Positions 43,435 to 53,259 of a stretch of 64,000 bases of DNA are shown here, one piece after another (positions within the stretch are counted from its first letter, which is position 1; every line of letters starts with the position of its first letter). A model generated the notes under the pieces. It searched no databases and was not told the origin of the DNA. It saw nothing but the letters and a program-made list of their open reading frames with translations. Where the stretch lies: NCBI GenBank assembly GCA_002426195.1, contig DIOT01000047.1:310705-374704 (forward strand), in the 5' to 3' direction. The translations under genes were made by a program, and so were the position numbers. Source of the stretch: Bacteroidales bacterium UBA5507 (GTDB lineage Bacteria > Bacteroidota > Bacteroidia > Bacteroidales > Lentimicrobiaceae).

Positions 43435-45066
43435 TTAATCTTGTTCTATCATATACTCATACCTGTAATCAGTTGCAGGATGGAACGTTTCTTTTATCGT
43501 TCTGGGGCTGATCCATCGTATCAGGTTAAACTCACCCCCGGCCTTATCATTGGTACCAGAAGCCCTCGAGCCACCAAATGGTTGCAGACCAACAATTGCA
43601 CCGGTTGGTTTATCATTTATGTAAAAGTTTCCGGCAGCATACTGAAGTTTCTCACAAATAATTGAAGCAGCCACCCGGTCACTGGAAAATACTGCACCCG
43701 TTAAACCATATGGTGATGTAGATTCACACAAATCAAGAGTTTGTTCCAATTCTGAGTCCTTATATACATATATAGTAAGAACGGGGCCGAATATCTCCTC
43801 AACCATAGTTTTAAAGCGTGGATTTTTAGTGACTGCAATTGTTGGTTCAATAAAATAGCCAACTGAACAATCACCATGCCCTCCGATTATAATTTCAGCT
43901 TCATCCGATTTATCAATATACTGAATATACTCCATAACAGTATTGTATGAACTCTGATCAATTACTGCATTGATAAAGTTCATTGGATCGGTAACATCAC
44001 CAATCCTGACATCTTTCCCCATTTTTATTAATTCCTCTCTAATAGTATCCCATAGAGACTCGGGAACATACATCCGTGATGCAGCTGAGCATTTCTGGCC
44101 CTGATATTCAAAAGCTCCTCTGAATGCATTTACAGCAGTAGCTATCGGATCAGCAGTAGGATGAACAAAAATGAAGTTTTTACCACCGGTCTCACCGATT
44201 AATCTTGGATAAGAATGGTAGGACGGCAATTTCTTTGACACTTCTCCCCACAGATGATTAAAGGTCTTATTTGAGCCGGTAAAGTGAATGCCTGCAAGAA
44301 AAGGTGAAGACATAACTATATTGCCTATTTCAGCACCACTTCCCGGAACAAAATTAATAACTCCCTGAGGTAGCCCTGCCTCAATAAATATTTTCATCAG
44401 CAGATAATTGGATAATAATGACGTCGTAGCCGGTTTCCACACAGTTGTATTGCCCATCATTACAGGTGCCATATTCAAATTTGATGCAATCGCAGTAAAG
44501 TTGAAAGGGCTTACTGTGAAGACAAATCCTTCCAGCGGCCTAAACTCCATCTTATTCAGTTGGTTATAAGCTGATGAAGGCTGAATACCATATATTTTTG
44601 AGGCAAAAGAAGCATTAAACTTAAGAAAATCAATTGTTTCACAAGTATCTATTTCAGCCTGGAATATATTCTTACTCTGCCCAAGCATAACAGCTGCATT
44701 CATTAATGCCCTGTATTTCCCGGAAATAAGTTCTGCTACTTTCAAAAGAATCGCTGCCCTGACTGTCCATGAAAGATTTGACCATACTTTATGAGCTTGA
44801 AGAGCAGCTTCTATTGCAAGGTTAACCTCTGTTTCTGAAGCTTTATGATAAGTAGCCAGAATGTGAGAGTGCCTTGTTGGCATAACTACTTTACCGGTAT
44901 TGTTTGTCCTTACCTCCTTACCTCCAATGATCAAAGGAATGTCGATTGTGTTATCAAGGAGGTTTTTAAGTTCCACGTCCAGCTTTAGCCTCTCCGGACT
45001 TCCCGATTTATATGAAAGATTTGGTTCGTTTTGAGGGGCATTAAAGTTGTAAATTGCATTGTTCAT
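43435..45066 (-). CDS. pruA: L-glutamate gamma-semialdehyde dehydrogenase (PruA)
   Basis: The 543-residue aldehyde-dehydrogenase-family protein shows SPFNFTAIASNL and VWKPATTSLLSNYLL as NAD-site motifs. The general base is in RLIGETGGKNFIF and the catalytic Cys in YQGQKCSAASRMY. The N-terminal opening NAPQNEPNLSYKSGSPER is typical of the P5C dehydrogenase group. It oxidises glutamate semialdehyde to glutamate in proline catabolism. No proline dehydrogenase gene is in the window. It has its own well-formed promoter. Confidence 0.95.
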   Translation of the reverse strand: MNNAIYNFNAPQNEPNLSYKSGSPERLKLDVELKNLLDNTIDIPLIIGGKEVRTNNTGKVVMPTRHSHILATYHKASETEVNLAIEAALQAHKVWSNLSWTVRAAILLKVAELISGKYRALMNAAVMLGQSKNIFQAEIDTCETIDFLKFNASFASKIYGIQPSSAYNQLNKMEFRPLEGFVFTVSPFNFTAIASNLNMAPVMMGNTTVWKPATTSLLSNYLLMKIFIEAGLPQGVINFVPGSGAEIGNIVMSSPFLAGIHFTGSNKTFNHLWGEVSKKLPSYHSYPRLIGETGGKNFIFVHPTADPIATAVNAFRGAFEYQGQKCSAASRMYVPESLWDTIREELIKMGKDVRIGDVTDPMNFINAVIDQSSYNTVMEYIQYIDKSDEAEIIIGGHGDCSVGYFIEPTIAVTKNPRFKTMVEEIFGPVLTIYVYKDSELEQTLDLCESTSPYGLTGAVFSSDRVAASIICEKLQYAAGNFYINDKPTGAIVGLQPFGGSRASGTNDKAGGEFNLIRWISPRTIKETFHPATDYRYEYMIEQD

Positions 45067-45114
45067 GTTAGAATAGGATTAAGATACGTTTTGCACATTA
45101 TTTCATATCGGTGG

Positions 45115-45144
45115 CAAATGTACTTAATTTAAACAGCTGTGCAA
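45115..45144 (-). promoter_or_regulatory. Promoter of pruA
   Basis: On the minus strand a TTG (45144-45142) is followed after 19 bp by TACATTTG (45122-45115), a full -7 box at the normal spacing. The predicted leader to the ATG is about 40 nt. An 8-bp palindrome ACAGCTGT (45133-45140) lies in the spacer and could be an operator. Confidence 0.6.
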
Positions 45145-45175
45145 CCCCCTCAGGTGCCATGTAATAACCTTATAG

Positions 45176-46549
45176 TTATCGACGCAAAATTTTAAATGAA
45201 CTTTTATTATGCCGTGTGGTGACTTCAATGATGTACGTACCAGCCTTTTGTTCTGAGATATCTATTATGGCCTGCTTTCCCTTCAATTGGTTTTTAGAAA
45301 TTTCTTTTATAATCCCGCCCTGCAGAGTAAACAGTTTAACAGCGCGTATATCTTCATCTGAAACGATAGTTACTTTATCTGAAGCCGGATTGGGATAAAC
45401 TTTAATATTGCTCTTATTAGAATTGGTATCAAACACGTGAACACTTAAATCAAAATAATACCACGCACTATCATAAGTAAAATTTTCAGGACTATAAAAA
45501 TCATAATCCAGCCATCTCTGGCTCTCCAAAATATTAGCCCTGTATGTGTTAGAGTACTTATAGGTGGGAACCCACGAAGTAGTATTCCATTGATAACCAT
45601 CCTCAGTCAGTATGTTATTGTAGCTATCAAAACTATATTCATTCAGCTGTGCATTCTCCCACTCATTTTCATTCCAGACTCTGCGGAGACTTCCAATTTT
45701 GCGATTTTGTCCGTCATACCATAATGAATCGTAGGTATCATATATGAGCATTAAATCTGCATAATACCCTGTAACTTCGGTTATCAGATTCCCTGACTCG
45801 TCATATGTATATGTAGTTAACACACTTGGATACCATTCTTCTCCATTCCAACTTACAATTGTGTCATTAACAAGGTTCATATTAGCATCATACTCATGAT
45901 TTATGATATAATCCGGAATCCATTGATCTTCTACCATCGAATATGCCAGAGTCGAGTCAAGCCTCCAATCAGGAAGATAGATGTATAGCCATTTGATGGA
46001 ATTTCCATAAGAGAAAACCGTTTCCTCAAGAATTTCATTGTTCTCACCAAAAATCTTATCATTCCTGACATTAGCAATCCATTGCCCATCAATCATTGAC
46101 TCCTGAAGGTACAAATTATTATTGCCATTAGTATCGTAGCCCCAACTAATTCTGGAAAATTCGTAAAACACACTACCATTCCACATATCAATGGAGAACC
46201 TTACAGGCCGCTTCTCCGTGTCGTAAGCATAGGAATATCTTGTGTTATTAATCCATTCCCCCGAATCATAAAATTGATTAATATATCCTGTTAATAAAGA
46301 GTCGGAGTATTCAATATCAGTATCACGGGCTGATAGTGTCAACTCACTGCCATTTTCACAATGATAATAATAAACACTGTCATAAATAGCAGATATCTCA
46401 TTAATGGTTTTCACAACCACCGTTGAACCTGAAAATCTAAGTTCCTCTTGATTCCTGATTTTTTCAGCATTTCCGGAAGTTTGACTATACGCTGTATGCA
46501 TTATCAGGAAAACAACCAGAGAAATCAGCCCTTGTAGATTTACTTTCAT
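45176..46549 (-). CDS. Secreted YD-like repeat protein with T9SS sorting domain
   Basis: The product has 457 residues with a signal peptide at about 1-22. The middle (about 75-375) contains repeats of roughly 40 to 50 residues, each with a Trp-containing strand and a Tyr-x-Tyr-Asp turn, such as RYSYAYDTEKRP, SWGYDTNGNNN, YTYDESGNLITE and NEYSFDSYNNILTEDG. This is YD/RHS-like but not a true toxin repeat. The C-terminal T9SS type A domain (about 385-457) includes VYPNPASDKVTIV and KAGTYIIEV. Function unknown; secretion by the type IX system is likely. Confidence 0.8.
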   Translation of the reverse strand: MKVNLQGLISLVVFLIMHTAYSQTSGNAEKIRNQEELRFSGSTVVVKTINEISAIYDSVYYYHCENGSELTLSARDTDIEYSDSLLTGYINQFYDSGEWINNTRYSYAYDTEKRPVRFSIDMWNGSVFYEFSRISWGYDTNGNNNLYLQESMIDGQWIANVRNDKIFGENNEILEETVFSYGNSIKWLYIYLPDWRLDSTLAYSMVEDQWIPDYIINHEYDANMNLVNDTIVSWNGEEWYPSVLTTYTYDESGNLITEVTGYYADLMLIYDTYDSLWYDGQNRKIGSLRRVWNENEWENAQLNEYSFDSYNNILTEDGYQWNTTSWVPTYKYSNTYRANILESQRWLDYDFYSPENFTYDSAWYYFDLSVHVFDTNSNKSNIKVYPNPASDKVTIVSDEDIRAVKLFTLQGGIIKEISKNQLKGKQAIIDISEQKAGTYIIEVTTRHNKSSFKILRR

Positions 46550-46690
46550 AATAGAGTGTATAGTTAAATAAGCTAAACGCCTAAAATGAGGATATGTTAA
46601 TTTTATAAAGCAAATTACTTGCTAAGAGCCTATTAAGATAGTGAATATTAAAATAAAAACCAAGATATCTGGAAATCGGATAAAACCTCC

Positions 46691-46698
46691 TATTTTCG
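46691..46698 (+). promoter_or_regulatory. Possible -7 box of the hybrid sensor gene
   Basis: TATTTTCG has one mismatch to TAnnTTTG and lies 28 bp before the start at 46726. The call is weak. Confidence 0.25.
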
Positions 46699-46725
46699 TA
46701 ATTTTACAAGTTCGGAGTTTCAGAC

Positions 46726-49700
46726 ATGTTAAACAGAATTATATTTCTTCTTTCATTTTTCATCACTATCTGGTATAACAGCTATGCTCAGGAGAGTGGC
46801 ATTGTTCACTCTATTACAAAAAGCAAAGGACTGTCGAATGGTGCAGTTAATGCAATTTCAGGCGATTCTGAAGGTTATATGTGGTTTGGAACGTGGAATG
46901 GATTAAACCGTTACGACGGAAACAAAATCACCAACTTCCTACCGGGTAAGGGTCCTTATTCAATCCACAACCACGTTGTAAGGGAAATATATCCTGCGCA
47001 GAACGGATCAATCTGGATGCTTACAAACAAAGGAATTTCGCATTACGACAATGTCAAGAGCCGCTTTTACTCATTCTTTACTGAAGAAAACGAACAGATT
47101 AACTATGAAAACGACATATCACTTGCTCATTCCGATAAAGTCGGAACCTTTACTTCAATATCCGGTAATGGCATTTTTAAATTTAATCCCAACTCCAGCA
47201 CATTTGAAAAGCTCAGGTTTGTCAGCACTTCAACAAGAACTTCACTAACAGTTAAGAGAATACACATCATCGGCGATTCAACATACTGTATAACTTCCAA
47301 CAACCAGTTATGTAAAATTACTGGCAACCAAATAACAGAAATAATGAAGTTGCCCATCGGGGCAACAATTACCTCGTCACTTGGAACAATTATGAATGGC
47401 GAGCCTTATTTGTATATAACTCAAAGAGCGTCTGTTTCCTTACTTATAAATATACACCAAAGAAAAGTTCACCAATTCAGCATTCCAAATGATGTTGTTA
47501 CATGCTTCGGAAAATCTTTAGATGCCAATAGCATTTGGTTCGGAACAGAAAAAGGTAAAATATACAAACTCCAGACAAAAACAAGAAGCTACTCTGAGCA
47601 CAAAATGCCTGTTGGTATTCCCAATACTATTGTAACCAGAGTTTTAAGCATTTATGAAAGCAGCCCCGATCTTCTTTGGATTGGAACTGATGGCAATGGA
47701 ATATATCTGGTCAAGCTCTCTACATTCCCAAACAAAACCCTTTCATCAAAAATGCTTTCTTACCCGATAGTCAGGAGCATTTTGGTCACCTCAACCAAAC
47801 ACATGCTAATTGGGACTAAGGGAGGAGGCATGGACATCTTTAATCCGGAAGGAGAATTCTTAAGAAATATATCAGTAAATAATGGCCTCAGTAACAACTC
47901 GGTTTTATCATTCCATGAAATGCCGGATGGTAGAATTATGGTTGGGACAGATGGCTACGGAATCGATATTGTATCAGCCGATTTCAGGAAAGTAATGAAC
48001 TTCCCACGTGATTTTTTAACACCGGAATTTCAAATACCGGCTTTTGCTTCAGTATATAAAATTCTGGAAACCAAGGATAACCGAATCTACCTGGGCACCA
48101 GTGGTTTTGGTGTAATAATGTTAGAATTCGACAAAAAGAAGAACTCCGAACCCATATATTATGAGCAAGTAAAAATAGACAATGGCGCTAATTCCCAAAA
48201 ACAGATAGTTTATGCACTCGCAGAGGAAAAGCCCGGAATCATCTGGATAGGAACCAGAGGATTTGGTATTTACAGGTACAATTCCATAACAAAAAGAGTT
48301 ATGGCACAATTTAACAGTAATACACATCCTGATGCAATATTCAGCGACGATATACTGAGTTTACTTACAGACAAGACCGGACGAATAATAGCAGGAACCA
48401 GTTGTGGAATCTTCTCATTTACCATTGCCGGCAATGAAAACATATCAGTTTCACCTCTCGATTTGCAGGAAGAACTTTCCAACACTTCATTTCATGCAAT
48501 TCAGGAAGATAAAACCGGCAATTTATGGGCAAGCAGCAACAAAGGGCTCTCTTTCATCAATACAAGGAATAAAACAATGATTAGCTTCACATCAGGTGAT
48601 GGCCTTATAAATGAAGAATACAGTGATGGAGCTTCCTTTTATAATAATATGGATGGCGTTCTGTATGTTGGAGGGACTAATGGTGTAGATATGGTTACAA
48701 CATCCGATATTCAAATTGCATCCTACTTCCCTCCTGTTGCAATTAACGAATTGCTTATAAGAAATTTGCCTGTCGAAATTTCCGATGATGGAGTTTTAAA
48801 GCGAAGAATTAATCTGGTGGATGAACTCGTTCTGAACAATAATCAAAATGCGCTTACTTTTAATGTCTCCCCTTTAGTTTTTCATGGTCGTGAACGGCAT
48901 AAAATATCATACCGATTATTGGGACTTGACGATAATTGGGTACTCAACGCCCCAAACCAATCAATTAATTTCACGAATCTTAATCCGGGTTCTTACACCC
49001 TGCAATTAAGGGTTAGTGATGAAAACGGGAATTGGTCGAAAAACATTAAAGAAATTAAACTTGTGATTAATCCACCCTGGTGGAAATCTTTTTGGGCAAT
49101 TACATTATTCATAATAGTTCTTCTGGGTATACAATATTTGTTCATAAGGCAATACTTGCGAAGGCAGTCGCGAAAGAAAGAAGCCGAACTACAGGAACTT
49201 ACACTACAGAAAGAAAAGGAGCTGCAGAGTTATAAAATTGAATTTTTCACAAATATCGCGCACGAATTCCGCACTCCATTAACACTGATTTCCTCTCATA
49301 TCCACATGCTCATGGAAGAGTCTGTGCAGTTTGCAAAGAATCCCGGCCTCATCAAAGTATATAATAACACTTTGAAACTACAGAAACTTGTGCTTGAAAT
49401 AATGCAATTCAGGAAACTCGAGAAGGGCAAAGAACCGGTAAACGTCTCAATGGTCAGTCCGGTGATGCTTGCACAGGAAGTGATCACAGATCTTGAGCCC
49501 CTTGCTGAGCAGAATAATATAAAATGTGAAGTTGTTGGCAGTGATTCTGAAACAACCATTTATACTGATGGAGACAAATATCAGCGGATTTTAACCAACC
49601 TTATTTCCAATGCTATTAAATATAATCGTGTTGGAGGATTCGTATCTGTTAAAATAACTTTTGAAGACAAATACTTCATTACTGAAATTAAAGATAGTGG

Positions 49701-50802
49701 AAAGGGCATAAGTCAGGAATTCAAGAATAAAGTCTTTGAACCATTCGGTGTTTCATCAGCTGAAAAGCGAAATACACTTCCTAACTACAATTCTTCCGGA
49801 CTTGGATTGGCTGTCACAAAAGGACTTGTTGATCTTCTTAAAGGAAGCATAGCATTTGATAGCGAAATAGAACAAGGCACAACATTCACCATCACACTTC
49901 CTTCGTTGCCATCAGAATTAGCTTCTGTTACTGACAATAACACCTTTAATAATACTACCGATGAAGCAGGCAAATTAGATCTGCAGGCTGAACTTGTTTT
50001 AAAATCACCCGAATTTCCTAAAAATACTGATATCATAGCCAATGGCGGCAAAGCAAATATTCTGGTTGTAGATGATGATCCGGGAATAATTGAGATGCTG
50101 ACAGTTATGCTTAGTCCGAAGTATGCCATTTTCACTGCAAACAATGGTGAGCAGGCCATGGAAATTATTAAGAAAAACAATATCAGCCTGGTTGTTTCGG
50201 ATATTATGATGCCTGTGATGGATGGTATTGAACTGTGTAAAGCTATACGTGATAATTTTGATACCAGCCACCTCCCACTAATACTCCTGACTGCAAAATC
50301 AGAAATAGAAGACAGAATAAAAGGACTTCAGGCCGGGGCTGACTCCTATATACCAAAGCCTTTCCACCCTGAACATCTTATTGTTAGAATTGAAAAACTA
50401 TTAGAGAAACGACAGACTCTGAAAGATAAGTTCGGCAATAAAAATGACACCAACACCCTTATCAATGAAATTCAGGATCCATTCTTTCGCAAACTACTAA
50501 ATTACATTGATGAAAACATTGATGATGACACTCTGCTTTCTGATAAACTGTGCGAAAGTCTCGGAATCAGTAAATCCTCATTATACAATAAGACCAAACA
50601 AGTATTGGGTACAACTCCACATGGTTTGATTAATCAAAGAAGGTTAAGAAAAGCATCTGTGCTACTCGACACAACAAGTCTTAATGTCAGTGAAATAATT
50701 GATCAAACAGGATTCAACAGCAGGGCACACTTCTATGAGCTTTTCAACAAGGTTTATGGATGCTCACCAACCGAATATCGTCAAAAAAGTAAAATTTACT
50801 AG
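46726..50802 (+). CDS. Hybrid two-component system sensor/regulator (HTCS) of the polysaccharide locus
   Basis: The product has 1358 residues in one chain. The signal peptide ends near 22. Periplasmic Reg_prop propeller blades follow, for example MWFGTWNGLNRYDG, LWIGTDGNGIYLV and IWIGTRGFGIYRYN. Then come a Y_Y_Y domain (about 705-785), one transmembrane helix (about 786-808) and HisKA with His846 in IAHEFRTPLTLI. The ATPase domain has NLISNAIKYN, DSGKGIS and SGLGLAV. The receiver has Asp1159 in VVSDIMMPVMDG, and a C-terminal AraC helix-turn-helix ends the chain. It should sense a glycan fragment and activate the downstream operon. Confidence 0.96.
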   Translation: MLNRIIFLLSFFITIWYNSYAQESGIVHSITKSKGLSNGAVNAISGDSEGYMWFGTWNGLNRYDGNKITNFLPGKGPYSIHNHVVREIYPAQNGSIWMLTNKGISHYDNVKSRFYSFFTEENEQINYENDISLAHSDKVGTFTSISGNGIFKFNPNSSTFEKLRFVSTSTRTSLTVKRIHIIGDSTYCITSNNQLCKITGNQITEIMKLPIGATITSSLGTIMNGEPYLYITQRASVSLLINIHQRKVHQFSIPNDVVTCFGKSLDANSIWFGTEKGKIYKLQTKTRSYSEHKMPVGIPNTIVTRVLSIYESSPDLLWIGTDGNGIYLVKLSTFPNKTLSSKMLSYPIVRSILVTSTKHMLIGTKGGGMDIFNPEGEFLRNISVNNGLSNNSVLSFHEMPDGRIMVGTDGYGIDIVSADFRKVMNFPRDFLTPEFQIPAFASVYKILETKDNRIYLGTSGFGVIMLEFDKKKNSEPIYYEQVKIDNGANSQKQIVYALAEEKPGIIWIGTRGFGIYRYNSITKRVMAQFNSNTHPDAIFSDDILSLLTDKTGRIIAGTSCGIFSFTIAGNENISVSPLDLQEELSNTSFHAIQEDKTGNLWASSNKGLSFINTRNKTMISFTSGDGLINEEYSDGASFYNNMDGVLYVGGTNGVDMVTTSDIQIASYFPPVAINELLIRNLPVEISDDGVLKRRINLVDELVLNNNQNALTFNVSPLVFHGRERHKISYRLLGLDDNWVLNAPNQSINFTNLNPGSYTLQLRVSDENGNWSKNIKEIKLVINPPWWKSFWAITLFIIVLLGIQYLFIRQYLRRQSRKKEAELQELTLQKEKELQSYKIEFFTNIAHEFRTPLTLISSHIHMLMEESVQFAKNPGLIKVYNNTLKLQKLVLEIMQFRKLEKGKEPVNVSMVSPVMLAQEVITDLEPLAEQNNIKCEVVGSDSETTIYTDGDKYQRILTNLISNAIKYNRVGGFVSVKITFEDKYFITEIKDSGKGISQEFKNKVFEPFGVSSAEKRNTLPNYNSSGLGLAVTKGLVDLLKGSIAFDSEIEQGTTFTITLPSLPSELASVTDNNTFNNTTDEAGKLDLQAELVLKSPEFPKNTDIIANGGKANILVVDDDPGIIEMLTVMLSPKYAIFTANNGEQAMEIIKKNNISLVVSDIMMPVMDGIELCKAIRDNFDTSHLPLILLTAKSEIEDRIKGLQAGADSYIPKPFHPEHLIVRIEKLLEKRQTLKDKFGNKNDTNTLINEIQDPFFRKLLNYIDENIDDDTLLSDKLCESLGISKSSLYNKTKQVLGTTPHGLINQRRLRKASVLLDTTSLNVSEIIDQTGFNSRAHFYELFNKVYGCSPTEYRQKSKIY

Positions 50803-50813
50803 AAAATCAGAAC

Positions 50814-50855
50814 CTGGCGGACACAATCGGGAATCTGGCAGACATGATTCGGACA
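50814..50855 (+). promoter_or_regulatory. 21-bp tandem direct repeat, candidate HTCS operator
   Basis: Two head-to-tail 21-bp copies lie at 50814-50834 and 50835-50855. By my count they match at 14 of 21 positions, with CTGGC, GACA and AT-xx-GGA shared. The period is two helical turns, which suits a dimeric AraC-type DNA-binding domain. The pair ends 9 bp before the -7 box at 50865, where a class II activator would bind. Confidence 0.5.
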
Positions 50856-50864
50856 TTCCAATAT

Positions 50865-50872
50865 TAACTTTG
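50865..50872 (+). promoter_or_regulatory. -7 box of the polysaccharide-utilisation operon
   Basis: TAACTTTG matches TAnnTTTG, 25 bp before the GH130 start. There is no -33 TTTG; the direct repeat occupies that position, which fits an activator-dependent promoter. Confidence 0.5.
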
Positions 50873-50897
50873 TTAACACCATAAACAAGTTAACATC

Positions 50898-51941
50898 ATG
50901 GACATCGCTAAAAGATTTGAACAGAACCCCCTTCTCAGACCAGCTGACCTCCAACCGGGAATAAAAGGAATGGAGATTTTGTGTCTGCTTAATCCGGGTG
51001 TTTTCAGATACAATAATAAAATATGGTTATTATTAAGAGTAGCCGAACGCCCTAAACAGATTGAAGGCAAAATCAGCTTCCCTATATATAATGAAAAAGG
51101 TGAAATTGAAGTGCTAAGTTTCGACGTTAACGATCCTGACTTAGATGCAACCGATCCCAGAGTTATTAACTATAAAAAGAAGGACTATCTTACCACCCTT
51201 TCTTATCTCAGGCTCGTATGCTCAGATGATGGAATCAATTTTTATGAACCTGAAGGATATCCACCCATTTTTGGGAAAGGGGAACTTGAAACTTTTGGCA
51301 TTGAAGATTGCAGGGTAGCCACAATAGGTAAAGAATTTGTGCTCACTTTCACTGAGGTTTCTGAATTTGGTGTTGGCGTAGGTATGATTAAAACTACCGA
51401 CTGGAAAAACTTCAGTCGCCAAGGAATGATAATTCCCCCGCACAATAAAGATTGTGCAGTTTTCGAAGAAAAAATTAACGATAAGTATTTTGCGTTCCAC
51501 CGACCCAGCAGCCCTGAGTTAGGAGGAAATTACATTTGGCTGGCCGAATCACCCGACTTAATACATTGGGGCCGGCACAAATGCATAGCAGTAGTAAGAC
51601 CGGGAATGTGGGACTCGGTTCGCGTAGGTGCCGGTGGTCCACCTATAAGAACCGAAAAAGGATGGCTCGCAATATATCATGGTGCAAATCAGCATCACAG
51701 GTACTGTTTAGGAGCTTTGCTTCTCGATATTAATGACCCCACCAAAGTCCTGGCACGGAGTATTGACCCGATAATGGAACCTGATATGCCATATGAACAG
51801 ACCGGCTTCTTTGGCAATGTAGTATTTACTAACGGTCATTATGTTGATGGCGACACAATTAATTTTTATTATGGAGCCAGTGATGAAGTAATATGCGGTG
51901 CTAAATTCTCAATATCTGAAATACTTGCAACACTGGTTTAA
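50898..51941 (+). CDS. GH130-family glycoside phosphorylase/glycosidase
   Basis: The 347-residue five-bladed propeller is of the GH130 (DUF377) type. Family segments are FEQNPLLRPADLQP, LNPGVFRYNNKIWLLLRVAERP, the catalytic-Asp motif FGIEDCRVATIG (usually EDPR) and GAGGPPIRTEKGWLAIYHG. No signal peptide is present, so it is cytoplasmic, consistent with the neighbouring MFS importer. Characterised members phosphorolyse or hydrolyse beta-mannosides. This sequence looks like the poorly characterised clade, so substrate and mechanism are uncertain. Confidence 0.85.
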   Translation: MDIAKRFEQNPLLRPADLQPGIKGMEILCLLNPGVFRYNNKIWLLLRVAERPKQIEGKISFPIYNEKGEIEVLSFDVNDPDLDATDPRVINYKKKDYLTTLSYLRLVCSDDGINFYEPEGYPPIFGKGELETFGIEDCRVATIGKEFVLTFTEVSEFGVGVGMIKTTDWKNFSRQGMIIPPHNKDCAVFEEKINDKYFAFHRPSSPELGGNYIWLAESPDLIHWGRHKCIAVVRPGMWDSVRVGAGGPPIRTEKGWLAIYHGANQHHRYCLGALLLDINDPTKVLARSIDPIMEPDMPYEQTGFFGNVVFTNGHYVDGDTINFYYGASDEVICGAKFSISEILATLV

Positions 51942-51972
51942 CATCATACAGTAACAAAACAAAGCGATTTAT

Positions 51973-53256
51973 ATGCCCAACAAATTAACTACCGAGTATA
52001 GATTCTTCCTGTCGATGCCGCACAATATGAAAGTGCTGCTTATAACCAATATGTTATATGCACTTGTATTGCCCGTGGTTGAAATCTTCATGGCCGCATA
52101 TATAATGAGGTTTTTTGACAGTGTAAGTTTTGTTGCAATTTTCCAGGTTTGTATGTATACCGGAATTATCATAACTTCTGTAACAAATGGTTTCCTGCTG
52201 AAAAGATTCAAAGTGGCACATTTATATAGCTTCGGAATCCTATTAAGCGGACTTTCAATGGTCGGCATGATGTTTATTAAAGACATAGCTCTACCGGGCC
52301 TTATAGTTTCGGGAACTTTAATTGGTGCTGCTTCAGGATTCTTCTGGACAAACAGATACCTGATGGCCTTAACTACCACTGAAGACAGCAACAGAAATTA
52401 CTTCTTCGGCCTTGAATCGTTCTTCTTTACAATTTCCAATATTGGGGTTCCACTTGCTATTGGTGCATTGCTTGCCTTCATTGACGGTACAAGTTTCCTT
52501 GGAATTCAGTTTGATATCTTATCCGGCTACAGGCTGGTCACATTAATAGTATTTGCTATTACAATAGTAGCTTGTGTTGCACTTGCACAAGGCAAATTTG
52601 AAAATCCGGTTCAAAAGAACTTCATATATTTCAAGTTTGACAAATTATGGAATAAGCAGATATTTCTCTCAATGCTCAAAGGCCTTGTACAAGGGTTCCT
52701 TGTAACAGCTCCTGCAATGCTTATCATGAAATATGTAGGACAAGAGGGCTCATTAGGACTTATACAAAGTATCAGTGGCGGACTTTCGGCAATCATAATT
52801 TATCTCCTGGGAAGGTTTGCAAAACCACAGCACAGAATATCAATTTTTGCCGCAGGCATTACTTTATTCCTCATTGGAACCATTGTTAATGGCATAGAAC
52901 TGTCAATGTTTGGAGTGATGGTATTTGTTCTGTGTAAGGTTTTCTTCCAACCACTGCACGACCTGGCATACTATCCCATAATGATGAAAGTTATTGACGT
53001 AGTATCTGCACGGGAAAAACGAAATAACTATGCTTACATTCTCAACCATGAATTTGGATTGTTTACCGGTAGAATTATCGGATTGGCAATTTTTATTTTC
53101 CTCGCATTTTATGTTTCTGAAACATTTGCTCTCAGATATGCATTAATTATTGTCGCCGCATTACAGATGCTTTCAATTCCATTGGCGCGTAATATAATGA
53201 AGCACTCATACGAAAATAAAAATTCAGATACAGCACTTCAAAGCGAAAAAATATAA
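51973..53256 (+). CDS. Major facilitator superfamily sugar transporter
   Basis: The 427-residue protein has twelve predicted transmembrane helices and no cleavable signal. Segments include NMLYALVLPVVEIFMAAYIM, ASGFFWTNRYLMAL and LVQGFLVTAPAMLIM. It lies between the GH130 gene and the lipoprotein gene with gaps of 31 and 3 bp. It probably imports the oligosaccharide or sugar handled by the GH130 enzyme. The substrate cannot be read from the sequence. Confidence 0.88.
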   Translation: MPNKLTTEYRFFLSMPHNMKVLLITNMLYALVLPVVEIFMAAYIMRFFDSVSFVAIFQVCMYTGIIITSVTNGFLLKRFKVAHLYSFGILLSGLSMVGMMFIKDIALPGLIVSGTLIGAASGFFWTNRYLMALTTTEDSNRNYFFGLESFFFTISNIGVPLAIGALLAFIDGTSFLGIQFDILSGYRLVTLIVFAITIVACVALAQGKFENPVQKNFIYFKFDKLWNKQIFLSMLKGLVQGFLVTAPAMLIMKYVGQEGSLGLIQSISGGLSAIIIYLLGRFAKPQHRISIFAAGITLFLIGTIVNGIELSMFGVMVFVLCKVFFQPLHDLAYYPIMMKVIDVVSAREKRNNYAYILNHEFGLFTGRIIGLAIFIFLAFYVSETFALRYALIIVAALQMLSIPLARNIMKHSYENKNSDTALQSEKI

Positions 53257-53259
53257 GAT

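Noticed and set aside
49785..50180. 131-codon minus-strand frame
   Set aside because: It is antisense to the ATPase and receiver region of the hybrid sensor, which is clearly coding.
51969..52391. 140-codon minus-strand frame
   Set aside because: It is antisense to the first helices of the MFS transporter; no independent signal.
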